Shown: positions 28,728-40,449 of the stretch, piece by piece
Position numbering within the stretch: the first letter of the stretch is position 1
Layout of the letters: the number at the start of each line of letters is the position of its first letter
Source: Protopterus annectens
Lineage: Eukaryota > Chordata > Ceratodontiformes > Protopteridae
Direction: 5' to 3'
Assembly: GCF_019279795.1 (NCBI RefSeq)
Contig: NC_056732.1
Span: 179,059,191 to 179,123,190 of the forward strand
Length of the DNA stretch: 64,000 bases
Translations under genes and position numbers: made by a program
The notes under the pieces: model-generated
Told to the model about the DNA's origin: nothing
What the model saw: only the letters and a program-made list of their open reading frames with translations
Database searches by the model: none

Positions 28728-29996
28728 AAGTGCATAGTACAGGTAGCAACTTGCATATCTCGTCTATTCCTCACAGGTGGATATGGTGGCCACGGTCCCT
28801 CCCGTAATGGTTCTGATGTCAGTGTCTCTGCAGACTCTGACCATGATGTTCCTATTGAGGCACAGGTGGGGTTGTATAGGGCTGAATCTGTGCCATCGGT
28901 TGGCATCCACTGTTGTCAACCTCATCCCCGCACACAGTCACAATGCCTACACATACTCCCATTACCAGTGGCCACAGATATTGGACAGTTGGCGGGTGGT
29001 GGCATGGAACAGGCTAGTGTGGTGACTATGGCAAGTTAGGGTGCAGGCACTAGCCATGGCCAGAGTGCTGGCGAGATCACACACAGGCAGATAGGCAGGG
29101 TGCTCTGAGGAGGATTGCAGCCCGTTGTGCCCCTGTTGCAAGTGCCACAGCAGCAGTCACTAGATGCATGTTTCGGGACGTCATGGTGGCACAGGCATGT
29201 ACTGAACATAACACCAGACATATATGCAGGGTCATGGATGAGCACACCCCTGGTGTCCATGACAATATTCGTGAACTCACTCACTGCGGCCATCCGTGAG
29301 CATGAGATCACAGACAGATGGTGGGGGGACACCTTGGCACTCCTCTACTGTGGAATATCTGTGCATGAGTATTTAGCAGGGGATGGCCAGCTGCCACGTG
29401 GACATAGGTCAGCACCATGACCAGCTGAGGATCTACGTGGCCATGCACCATCACGTTCCCACAGTGGCAGTACCACCAGCACTACTGCCAGGGGTGCTCC
29501 ATCCACGCCATGATGCAACAGGCCATGGGCACATGTTCCTGGCTGTTCCAAAGAAGGAAACGGATCTAGCAGACAGCAGTCACCATCGGGGAGTAGTACT
29601 GTATCTGGACTTGGCCCTGGTGGTGCCAGTGAGACCACTGGCAGGACCAGTTCCCATGTTAGTGGCAGGAGACTGAACTGCACATCCTGCCATGTACGGC
29701 GTACAGCTGTCCGCAATACCCATGTGTAGGGTGGCCACATGCCATGACTGTGGGCATACAAACACACACACACCACTCCTGCACAGCCCGTTTAATGACC
29801 AACCAAATACACACACAAGATGTCAACTGTATGAACAACCTAGGCCTCTGGCAGACCCACACAACACCCAGTGCATGATACCTGTGCCACATCCCTGCCA
29901 CCCAAACCATTGATGCAGGGACATAGTAATATGGGTCTGATACACAGAGGGACTTTAGTACAGTGTAGCTAATTAATGCTGTGTAAGGTGCTCTGT
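28211..29996. other. Repeat-derived flank with TA/CA microsatellite
   Basis: 28290-28440 resembles 20240-20400. 28652-28726 is a TA then CA tract. From 28770 to 29680 there are open stretches on both strands rich in Ser, Gly and His, with no motif I recognise; they may be decayed transposon coding sequence downstream of a Myb-like exon, but I cannot support that. 29700-29996 shows nothing. Confidence 0.4.
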
Positions 29997-30599
29997 CATC
30001 TGGCATTTTGTTTTTTTTTTTCAATAATATTTATTTATTTTTACAACATAACAGAACAGTAACTGAGATGTAAGCATATAAAAACAAAAACATATGAGCA
30101 TTAAACAATTGTTATACATTAAGATTAATACAAAAAGAGGTTAATCAAACAATGTTATCTACACTATGTACATAGATGCGTCCAAAATTCAACATAGCAA
30201 AAGAGAAAGTTTCGGTAGGATTAATATAAATAAAGTCTTAGAGAAATAGATATTTATGTAAATTAGGGATGTAAAATGTTGCGAAAACTCTTAGTTATGA
30301 TGAAGTAGGGTCATTTGTGGTAGTTTATGCAAGTATGATATTAAAAATACGTTCCCATAGTTTGCAAGATTTAATATTTTGGTCCCTTTTGTTAATTATT
30401 ATTTTATGGGCTAATAGATGTTTAATCTCCATCAATCTAAAGTTCTCCCTAAGAGTTGTTGGTCGAGTCGAGCCAGTTGGTAGCTATATAAAAAGTTTCA
30501 TTAAGAGGAAAATATTAATCAGGATAATTGCTTGGTTTTTGGAGATATTATTTGGAAGGATGTGTAATATCGTAAATTCCCAGGTGAGTGTGGATGTCG

Positions 30600-33500
30600 G
30601 ATAGCTCGTCTTTTGTAGTTGAAGTTTAAGGGAGTTCCAGAGTTTGAATACACATTTACAGCTCCAGAAAATGTGGAGTAAGTCAGCAGATTTATCTTTG
30701 CAGTGTGGGGATTTTTGGGGTTAAATTTATGTAAAATAGTAGGTGTGAAATACGCATTATTAAACATCATGAGTTGAGTAAAAGCTAGTTTTTGAAGGGA
30801 TACAGATTTTATTATTAGGTTAATTGCTCGATTCAATTTATGATTATCAATGGATGGAAGGTTTTTCCTCTAATAGTCGGAGATGAGTATATGTTTCTGG
30901 AATTTAATGTCTTTGATAATTTTGTAAGTTTGTTTGTGTCTTTCGGCCTTTTCCCGGTTAGGGGTCGCCATAGCGGAACTCCGGTCCGCTAATGATTGGC
31001 AGTTGATTTTTACGTACCGGCTTGCCAGGCCTGAAGCACAACCTTCAACGAAAGTACGCCCATTCACGCATGTCTCCACGCAGAAGACGCTCTAACTGAG
31101 AATCAAACCAGACAGCGTCTTACTGTGAGGCGACAACGCTACCGCAGCACCACCACCGCGGGTCTTGTGATCATTTTTAAGTACATGAGGTAATTTTTTT
31201 AGTTAAAAGGAGAGTCTTCCAAAGTAAATTACAGGTTACTATGTCTTCATTATTAATGATAGTGTCACGGAGATAACTAGTACATAACTCCTTAATCTGT
31301 CTCAGGATCAGTAAATATGATTTGGGAAGGTTCAATCGGTTCCTTAATTCTTGAACAGAGCAATTAAAGTATGGATATACGTCCTGTATGATTGTGTTTA
31401 TTAGTCGAGGGAAGCGATTTAGATTTAAAGTCCGATTATTTATTTTAAGATTAGGGTTTTTATGTAAGGGTTGTAATGTCATCATAGCTTGTATAAGGTT
31501 TAATGATTTAAATAGTTTTTGTGTTAGTGCAATGGAGTATTTAAGGGGTTCTATTAAATTACAGGATTTCATTAAATTGGTGTTTAGAAATGGTAATGCT
31601 TTGGGGTTGATATCTACGCCTTTGATATGGTTATGGCATATTCTTAGCCAGTGTGGGTACCACGTTTTATCTATTAGGTTATATTCAGCAATTCATAAAA
31701 TTCTATTGGTGTTTATAATTTAGTATACCTCAAAGTTTGGGAGGTCTAAGCCACCTTTATTTTTGGGGGTCGTTAATTTATCATATGAAATTCTGCTTTT
31801 TTTGGGTTCCCAAATGAACTTAGCAAGTTCAGTGTGTATTTGTTTAAAGAATTTCTTGGGTATGGTTATCTGGGAAGACATGAAAATATAAAGTAATCTG
31901 GGTAAGACATTCATTTTATTTATCGACACTTTGGCCAAAAATGGTAGCCATTTTTGCTTTATATTATTTGAGTAAATGTCTTTGCTGTTTTAATTACTTC
32001 TTCAGTTTTTAATTTTCACTACCAGTGGTAGAAGGGAGAATGGTTTAGGAGTTTAAGGGGAAACTGTTAGTTTTCTTGAGGTTCAGTTTGTAATTCGATA
32101 TCATCGAGAAGCATTAAATAGCAGATAGTATTTTATTTATATCCGAGATTGGGGTGGTACAGTAAATATTTAGGTCATCAGCAAATGCAGATAAGAAGAC
32201 TTTGGTGTTATAAATTATTGGGGGGTTATGATATACATTTTTATATTTAGGAAGAGAGGTTCTAGACATAAGTTAAAAAGTAAAGCTGACAGAGGGCATC
32301 CTTGATGGGTTCCATTTTTGATCAGAAACAGGTTTTGTTTATATATAAATATGTATAGTGGCCATTCTATAGTATTTATAAGGCTTGGATACATTTTTGG
32401 GGTATGTTGAAATAAGCCAGAGTTTGAAGTAAAAATTTCATGTTTACCCTATCAAAGGCTTTATGGGCATCAGTAATGAGTGAGTATATGTTTAGATCGT
32501 TTTGATTGGCATATGAGATTAGTGTATTTAGTGTTAATGTATTATCACTCATTTGTCTAAATGTTATAAAACCAGAATGTTCGGAGGAGGTAATTTTATC
32601 CATTAAATTTTTCAGTCTGTTTGCAAGTATAGATGTTAGGATTTTCGTATCATTATTTAATAATGATATGGGTCTATAGCTATCTGAGTTTTTAGGGTCT
32701 GCTTTTTCTTTAATGCATCTAAAACTATTTTTATACTTAAAGTATATATCATTAATTTTGTTATTTATTACATAGTTCAGTATATAGAATAAAATTTGTG
32801 CTACAATGTGGTAAAAAGTTTTATAAAATTTGGCAGTGAGACCGTCAGGGCCAGGGGCTTTATGCGATTTCATTTGCTGAATTGTTAATTTTTCTTGTTG
32901 TTTTGGGTCTAATTTCGGGAAGCTGAGGTTTTGAAGAAAGTGTGATCTGACTTCCTTTGAGGGTAGTGTTGGTTGATTTCCATAAGTTTGTGAATACATA
33001 AACTCGAAGGTTTTAATAATATCATCGTTTTTAGTATAGTTTTTGTTCTCATAAAATATTTCGGAAATTTGAGAGGATGATTTGGTTTGGTTAATAATCC
33101 CGGCTAACGCTCGGGATGGTGTTTGGACTTAATTAGCATAGTTAGCTAACATTTTGGTTTCATGAAAGGATAAACTGTTATCATGTAGAAGGTAGAGATC
33201 CTTTTGGAATTTCAAGAGTTCTGTTTCTGTTTGAGTATTAAAGTTAGTTAATAAATCATGTTCAAGTAATTTTATTTTCGTTTCCAGAACCTGCTCATCT
33301 TTAAGTTTAATTTTTTATAGGAAGCTGCTTTTTTGATGAAAATTCCCCTAATTTGAGCTTTAATTGCCGCCCATTCAATATCCGGGGGAAACTGGGAGTT
33401 CGTAATGTTAGACAGGGTTGACTTGAGGATAGACTGAATCTCATTGATTATTTCTTTTTTGGTTAAAAGATTGAGTTCAGTGACCAATTGTAACCTCTTT

Positions 33501-34270
33501 TTATTGTACAGTTTTTGGGGTTTCCATTAATGTTTAAAGTAATTTTGGAATGGCCGGAGAGGTATCTAGTATGGATGTTCAATTTAGGGTCTAACATAAT
33601 GAGTGCTTCCGAGATTAGGAAAAAATCAATTCTCGACCACATTTTGTGACAACTGGAGTAGAACAAAAAATTACTAGATTTATTTGGATTATCCCCATAT
33701 TTAAAGGGATCATATAAATTGTAGTCATATTTAAGTTCATTTAAAGCTAGAGATGCTTGTTTATTGTACGATAGGGATATACTTGATTTGTCTTGTTCCA
33801 GATTTTGGTACGTGTTCCAATCTACACCTAGAATCATATAATGATTTTGTAATTGGTTTAGAATAGGGTATAATGATGCAAGAAAAGAGTGCTGATTATT
33901 ACAAGGGGCATAGATATTTAGTAACAGAATGGGTTTAAGGAGTGCAAGAGTTGAGAGGGTTACATAGCACCACCTCCCTTCTTTGTCCACTTTGGTTTTC
34001 AGAATTTTGTCTTGGTATTGCTTTTTAATTATTATAGCTACCCCCACACTATTGGTTTTACCTTCAGAAGCTATAATTTCTTTTATCCATTTTTTCCCCT
34101 AATTTCTGACCATTGTTCAAGGGTTAGAAGAGTCTCCTGAACTAGTATAAAGTTTGTTTTTGCTTGTAAAATAAGATGTAAAAAAGTTTTTTTTTATTCT
34201 GGAGCCCTTTGGTATTCCATGAGCCGAATTCCCACTTCGAGGCATTTGGTTTGTCAGTATAAAAAGACTT
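30600..34270 (-). pseudogene. L1 ORF2: endonuclease and reverse transcriptase
   Basis: From the high end: a frameshifted endonuclease start, then GVAIIIKKQYQDK, KPILLLNIYAP, MILGVDWNTYQN (GGDFN block altered to GVDWN), SRIDFFLIS and SGHSKI (normally SDHSPI, Asp lost). RT: MKSHKAPGPDGLTAKFYK, NSDSYRPISLLNNDTKILTSILANRL, SSEHSGFI, motif A LITDAHKAFDRVN, motif B NGTHQGCPLSALLF and motif C AFADDLNIY. The C-terminus has MNVLPRLLYIF, FIWEPKKSRI and GGLDLPNFEVY. RT catalytic residues remain but the endonuclease is damaged; many frameshifts. The clade is L1/Tx1-like. Confidence 0.85.
30937..31164 (-). mobile_element. tRNA-derived SINE (copy 2), inside the L1
   Basis: Full-length minus-strand SINE. 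The tRNA-like head at the high end contains GGTGGTGCTGCGGTAGCG and a B-box-like GTTTGATTCT; the tail is GGGGTCGCCATAGCGG on this strand. The flanks GATAATTTTGTAAGT (left) and GATCATTTTTAAGT (right) look like a decayed target duplication. It inserted after the L1. Confidence 0.82.
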
Positions 34271-34854
34271 GTGAGTTATTTAAGGATAATAGCTTGTTTA
34301 AATTTTGAATAGATCGAAATAGGAAAGCATCTTTTTATTCCTGTCACAACTCTGTGCCTAACCACTATCCCATGGACCAGGAATAGAGCAGGGGATAAAT
34401 AGTTATTAAATTTGTAGGTCTATATGTCAATAGAGTATTAACTTAATGTGTTCTAAACATTAGGAAAAGAGTGAAAGCAAGTAACCCTGCATGGGTTTTA
34501 ACAGCTTTGACAAAGCTTGACAAACTTACTCCCTAAAAAGCACTACTAATATAACCTAAGTCTCCTCAATGAATTTTAATTTAAAAAAGTTAACAACCTT
34601 AACATTAGATAAGAAAAGCAATTTCAAAGGAGGCTATTAGAACCAATACTTACAAACATTATAACGGTGTTCTAGAATAATTATTATTTTTATTTCTAGT
34701 ATAATAACATTTAATGATTCTTTGGTCATATCATCTGGTATGATCATTTACAGCAAGTATTAAGAAGGACAGGGGTCAGTATCCTTCCGTTATCAGGGTG
34801 GTATGAAGTTAGAATATTCAAATAGTAACATTATGCTTACAGCTAACTGTGTCA

Positions 34855-35583
34855 AGATATGAGGGGTCTATATTAGAATATCAAAAGATGTAAACACCGA
34901 ATGTCGAACTGTATTCAGCGAAAGCTGAAAACAACGAACATACAGAACAGCGAATTTTTTCCTAGGGAAAAAAATTGCTGTTCCAAAACACATACACACA
35001 ACACAAGCACACTAAACAAACAGCAATCCACACACATACACCTAAAATCTTACACCTAACCCTACACTAAACTATACACACACCACTAACTATCCACTTA
35101 CCTTAACCCAAACCCTAAGGTCCGTCACTATCGCACACTCACCCGCACCCTAACCCTAACTCACCTATCCAGCCCTAACCCTCACGTCCACACAATCGCA
35201 CACTTACCTGACCTGCGCCCTAACCCTAACTCACCTAACCCTCACATCCACACAATTTCACACATACCTAACCTGTGCCCTAACCCTAACTCACCTAACC
35301 CACCCTAACCCTCACATCCACATAATCGCACACATACCTAACCTGCACCCTAACCCTAACTAACCTAATCCACACTCAATCGCACACTTACCTGAACCCA
35401 ACCCATAACTTTCCACCACAGTGCTGAAAATACAGAAGCAACAGAAATGGACAACCAAATTCTTTCCCTAGGAAAAAATTTGGTTTTCTGTTTCGATATT
35501 TTCAGCTTTCGCTGAATACAGTTCGACATTTAAACATTCGGTGTTTACATCTTTCGATATTCTAATATAGACCCAGATATGAG
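34855..35583. mobile_element. Mutator-type MITE, 711 bp, perfect 9-bp target duplication
   Basis: The element is 34864-35574; the flanks are AGATATGAG on both sides. The ends read GGGTCTATATTAGAATATC, with TIRs of about 130 bp that include GTAAACACCGAATGT, GTATTCAGCGAAAGCTGAAAA and a TTTTTTCCTAGGGAAA block. The interior (35140-35400) is a tandem array with CCCTAACCCTAAC at 35148, 35218, 35278 and 35348. No transposase. A close relative is at 4097-4671. Confidence 0.9.
35148..35390 (-). repeat. 60/70-bp tandem repeats with telomere-like CCCTAA cores
   Basis: Four units, spaced 70, 60 and 70 bp. Each begins CCCTAACCCTAAC and continues CTCACCTA, CCTCACRTCCACA and ATCGCACAC. The minus strand therefore carries short GTTAGGGTTAGGG blocks. 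Confidence 0.85.
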
Positions 35584-37500
35584 TGTATGCGTGTGCGTGA
35601 GTGAGGATGCATGTTTCAATGTCTATATGTCTGTTCTTAACTTTAATAATCCAATATGAGTATTGTTGTCTCGCTCTAATCTTCAACGTTTTAATCAGCC
35701 CATCTATCATCCAAAACATTTCATGTTACTCTTATATGTTGTAAAGTGCTGGCAATACCTAAAGTAGCTTCTCAGGAGCAAGGTGTTTGATCCCTTGGTT
35801 TACGGTATTAAGCAACTCATTGTCTAAGGTTAGCAGTTGACATGAAAGATTAAGAGAATGTATTGAGTCTCTTTTTGATTTCTTGTGTTAATAGGGAGTT
35901 TGAATTAATACTATTAAGAGTATCTTCAGATATATACATGGGGATGTATAGAAACACAATTATCTTAGAGATTGTCAGCTTTGGATTGAGTACACACATG
36001 AACATATAATTAACCCAGTAAACATGTCTTTCCTTTATTAAAAGGAGACAGCAGTTTGAGAGGTGTGGTTTAAAGAAGCAAATCCCTGAAATGGATTTAA
36101 AAAAAAGAACTACCCAATAGAGATAACTCAGTATGTATCTCAATTTTAAGGTACAGATTACAGCAAAAAAAACTTTTAGCATAAGGTTAAAATGTATATT
36201 CTTGCAATATTTGGTTTATACATGTTAATTAGTAATATTTATTTTGAATATTGCAGCTTAACGGATTCATTACATTACTTAGATCTCAGGTTCTTCCAAA
36301 CAGAGAATTTCTGCAAGTGTACTTAGTATAAAGGTTAGCATTCTGGTGTCAAAAGCTTTTGGTGAACTTTATAAATGCTTTGACACCGAGCTTTACATTT
36401 TGGCTTTGGGATCATTCATTTTCCTGTGTTAAGCCCACCTGCCAGATGCTTATGTCCTGGTGAAATCCATAATATCTTTCAACAACATTTGGTATAATTC
36501 TGAAAGACTTGACACGTGGTTAATTAAGGCATATTGTGAGCTTATTGTAATTTTCCTCTTCACTTTTAGTTTTATCATCATCATCAAACACTATTAGTTT
36601 TGTGGTGTATGACTATTTTATTTTCAAATGTATTAGTCACTTTATGCTTACTTAGGGTAAATGAAATTATAGGGTAAACATTTTGTATGTATATTTCTTA
36701 CTACTGTGTATTTATACCATTTTTTCCTCAGTTTTACATATATCCCTGAGGAAATACTACAGTGTTAGGGACCAGTTCATTCACTTAAATAGTAGGAATA
36801 CATAAACACAAATAGAATTGAACTCAGTTCACAGTTTTCTCTTATGATAACTTTAGATCTTAAATGGAAATCTGCTAAAGTTATGGATTTCTGTTCTATC
36901 ATTAAATAAAATACATAGCCAACCTTTGTACACATAAATTAAACTTTTTTTAAAATTGAGAGCTGGGAGAGAACCACTGTAATAACATTTGAAGCTTAAT
37001 TTAGGACCGACACCAACATTCACATATAAACTGTCAACCTCAGAATCTTGGATGGTTGGGCTTTGTTAAACAAACCATTCTTGCAGCACAACAACAGAAC
37101 TTAAAAACAGGATGACTCTACGGAAAATGGTTGTAAACTGCACATTTGTGATCATCTCTGCAGTCAGGGTTAGCTGCAATTTGAATGAATTATGAAAGGA
37201 GGTATGTCTTTATGCAAGTCATTCGTGAGATGCCTTTTTAAATTTGCCAACTCGATAGCAAGCAACTCAAATTTTGATGAACTGTACGTCTTTCAGGTCA
37301 CTTTCCGCCAGTAAATAGGGATGTGTTTTGGTGCTTGAAGAGCGAGGTACTATGTAACGGATTTCTTTGCTGTTTTTATTATTTACTGAGGGAGCACAGC
37401 AGAGCGGGACTTATTTCTGTAATCTGCATGAAGAGAAACAACAAAATAAATGTACAGAGATATCTTGACCTGATAAAATGTTTCTTTTATTTACTTGCAG

Positions 37501-37666
37501 GCTCCACGAAGAGTCCATTCATATGAGCCAACTGCATAGCTGCTCGTATGGGGACGATTTAGTAGACTGGGTGTCCTGGAAGTACCATCTCAAAGAAATC
37601 TCGGAGGCTGCGCAGCAGAGGTTTTTGGTTCCTGTTGTGGGAAAACGGAAGAAGCGGAAGTAGATC
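37501..37666 (+). other. Exon-like block with splice acceptor
   Basis: A pyrimidine-rich tract ending TTTATTTACTTGCAG precedes 37501. From there a frame of 53 codons runs to TAG at 37663 without interruption, in DNA that is GC-richer than its surroundings. It ends with a basic tail (VVGKRKKRK). Possible terminal coding exon of a host gene, or a fragment of one carried in by retrotransposition: an A11 run follows about 35 bp after the stop, which would fit a processed end. I do not recognise the protein. No matching upstream exon was found. Confidence 0.35.
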
Positions 37667-37833
37667 TGAACTTCCGTATTTGCTCCTCGTGGCTTGGAAA
37701 AAAAAAAAGTTAAGACACTGGTAACAGAGGCCTAGCATGGCCCTACACAAAAATAGAAGGCAACAGCACACCCCAGATTGCCGCAAGGCATGCAGCCGCA
37801 TATTGAAATTCCACAAACCATTCCGGTGAGTGT

Positions 37834-38706
37834 ATTTATCGTTCTAAGGTGGGGATCTTTTTAAAAAACAGCAAGGAAGGTATATTTAGCTTATGATTAG
37901 CGAACACATATTTAACACCATCCAAATGGAAAATTAAGGAGTTTGGGTATTTCATTTGGAATTTTGTTTTGCTTTCAATTAGGAATTTGCAGTAGGGGGA
38001 AAGGAGTTGTCTGGCTTGTCTTATTTGAAGGGGAAGATCTTGAGCTAGTGATATTAGGTTATTATTCCAGGTAATAGACCCACCATTTTTCTTAGCAGGT
38101 AACAAGACTGTGTTGACATCTTGAAAGTTTAAAAGTTTGGCGTACACTGGTCTTGGTTTGTATGACATCTGGGATTCTCTCAAAGATCTATGTGCTCTAT
38201 TATTATTTGCTGAGCTTTTCCTGGTTCTTTGAGGTAAAGATTTCAGTGATATAAGGGATCAGATCATTGTGCGATACAGATTCTGGGATGCCTCTAAAGA
38301 TATTATTCCTTCTGGACCTTGCTTCTAGATCTGTGATCTTTGCTTAGATGCTTTGTATTTCTACCTCATGCGAGTCAGTTTTTTTGGTTATTAAAGATAT
38401 TTTTTCCTCATTTTCAGTGATTCTGGCTTCAAATTTATCCATTCTTTCTATTTGGTTGAATGTATCCCCAAATGATTGTAGTTGTAAAGATAAATCTTTT
38501 ATTGCATCTTGGATGGGAAGTAAGGCTGTTTTGATGTCATCCAGGTTTGCAGGTTGATCTGTTTTATTTCGGTTTCCAGATTTAGAAGTATCTGGTTGTT
38601 TTAGTATTTTTTGTCTCTTAGAGTTTATATCTTTCTCAGGAGATAGTAGGTCCGAAAGTTTAGTTTTAGATGTAGTAGTGTCCATATTTTTATCTTCCTT
38701 CGACAT
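37834..38706 (-). pseudogene. L1 ORF1: coiled-coil RNA-binding protein
   Basis: Start placed at ATG 38706 (MSKEDKNMD). The N-terminus is basic, followed by a heptad-like coiled coil (38600-38350: LLPIQDAIKDLSLQLQSFGD, RMDKFEARITENEEKISLI). An in-frame stop near 38344 is followed by the hallmark ITDLEARSRRNNIFRGIPES. After a frameshift the C-terminal domain reads YKPRPVYAKLLNFQDVNTVL, then DLPLQIRQARQLLSPYCKFL and FHLDGVKYVF to TAA at 37834. The domains match the trimer-forming ORF1p of L1. One stop and at least one frameshift make it dead. Confidence 0.82.
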
Positions 38707-38954
38707 CTTGTAGTGATGATATTCCCCGGTTTGTGTGTATAGTTCAGAATACAAAGACTCACAGGCACACGGCTTTTCCTTGCCTCAGTGAATCTGCTTC
38801 AATCTTAGTAGTTTAGTTAGATCAGGGTCTCCTTCTTGATGATTTTATTTTGAATGCTGACTAAAGTTAAAAATTCAAAATATTATGTTGAAATAGGTTC
38901 TGGTTTGCCTTCTAGGTTGATTTTATTCCAGTTAAGTAGAGGAGCTAAGGATCA

Positions 38955-38990
38955 GCAGTATTTACAGAACAGCGGCCATCTTTGACTCCT
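38955..38990 (-). promoter_or_regulatory. L1 5' end with YY1-like motif
   Basis: Read on the minus strand, the first bases of the element contain CAAAGATGGCCGC. AAGATGGC(C/G) near position +10 to +20 is the YY1 site that directs L1 start-site choice in mammals. Function in this species is inferred. Confidence 0.5.
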
Positions 38991-39378
38991 CATCTGCCAT
39001 TTGTAAAGAGTACACACCAATGTGTGTACCTTTTCAGCCATGATGCAGTATTGGTGTTAGTAATGCTATGTGAATTCTGTTTGTGTTCCAGGTGTCTGTG
39101 TGTCAGCAGGATGTGGCCCTGCAGACATCACCGAAGGGTATGGCAGTATGGTAACACATCAGCCATGTCACAGCCAAGGTACAGCTGTATCTGCACACAT
39201 TTCTCAGGTCTGTAACAGTTACTGCATGTTCCTCACAGCTTATAGGGCTAAGGGATTGTAGATAGGTTAGTTGTTGTAGAGTGGACAATGGTAAGTGTAG
39301 TGTGTAGAACACACCTCAGATTGCTAACGCCCACAACCCCAGCGTATACTGTGTCGACCAAACACACAGAGAACACTG

Positions 39379-39428
<50 letters not shown>

Positions 39429-39665
39429 TCCCAGTGTTGCATTTGGAACCCCTACCCATCAAGTTATGGCATCACACTATTATGCGGTCATCATAGGTGG
39501 CACAGGACTACTAGTGTAATGAGTGTTACAATGTACCTGAAAGATGAAGCACATCATGTGGCCTTGTGAGGTATGGCAATGGTGGGCGTACTGGGTGTGA
39601 AACTGCACATAATATATAGTGTCACATACAAGTCTACACACTCACAACCACTGCTATACACACCA

Positions 39666-39711
<46 letters not shown>

Positions 39712-40114
39712 CAGTACTGACATTAGCAGCCCAACCTATCTTGTTATTCATACCATACTGTTCCATATTGTTGCACGGCACTTATATTGCTGAAAAGTGT
39801 CTACAGATACCACTACAGTTAAGTGAACAGCTGACCTCATACAGTAGACCTAGTAATGTGTACTGCGAGTACCATGACATAAAATATGAAACCCTGTCCA
39901 TCCAATGGACGTCATTCACACACACACACACACTTGCCAGGACTGAGATTAGAACCCCTACTTACTGTTACTACTTTGTTACGCATTTATCGCATGAGCC
40001 ACAGAGGTTATGGGGCTGACACTTGTCCAAAGGTACTTCTAAGGTAAGGGACATCACCAGGACTTGCAAATTATGACAATGGGTGATGTACTGGGTGAGA
40101 GGCCACAAAATACT

Positions 40115-40171
<57 letters not shown>

Positions 40172-40449
40172 CAGGATTCATATTAGACCCCCTGGCTATG
40201 TAGTTATTGGTATTATGCAGTTACCGCACACATCACAGAGCTTATAGGTTGAAGAGTGTCCCAAGGTACCTATATAGCATATGACATCAACAGCACTTGA
40301 TAGTTGTACTGGGTGAGACGGGCTTCCAGCTACTTTCACCCACATGTTTACACACTCAAACACTTTTATACACACTAATGCACACGCACACACACACACT
40401 TACTTGACAGGACTGAGATCCACAGGTGCAAAGCATCATAAGTGTGTAC

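Larger units (their letters stand above)
34271..37833. other. 3.5-kb DNA separating L1 ORF1 from ORF2
   Basis: AT-rich DNA that is not part of an L1. It contains the MITE at 34864-35574 and, at 37.3-37.7 kb, an exon-like block. 35584-37280 holds no gene or repeat I recognise. The exact insertion borders could not be fixed, because the L1 inter-ORF segment is unknown. Confidence 0.5.
29997..39003 (-). mobile_element. L1-type LINE with nested insertions and target duplication
   Basis: A full-length minus-strand L1 at about 30011-38990. The right end has a 5' UTR with a CAAAGATGGCCGC motif, then ORF1 (38706-37834); ORF2 runs 34270-30600 and an A-rich tail is seen as T11 at 30011-30021. The flanks CATCTGGCATTTTG (29997-30010) and CATCTGCCATTTG (38991-39003) look like an aged target duplication. 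ORF1 and ORF2 are therefore one insertion, split by about 3.5 kb of foreign DNA (34.28-37.83 kb). A SINE interrupts the 3' part at 30937-31164. Confidence 0.78.

Noticed and set aside
28770..29680. Possible host gene exons or Myb-protein C-terminus
   Set aside because: Open stretches on both strands have no recognised motif or consistent splice sites; not enough support.
34855..35583. CRISPR-like array, because of regularly spaced repeats
   Set aside because: The repeats lie within long terminal inverted repeats flanked by a 9-bp duplication, spacing is 60/70 bp with similar spacers, and the context is vertebrate.
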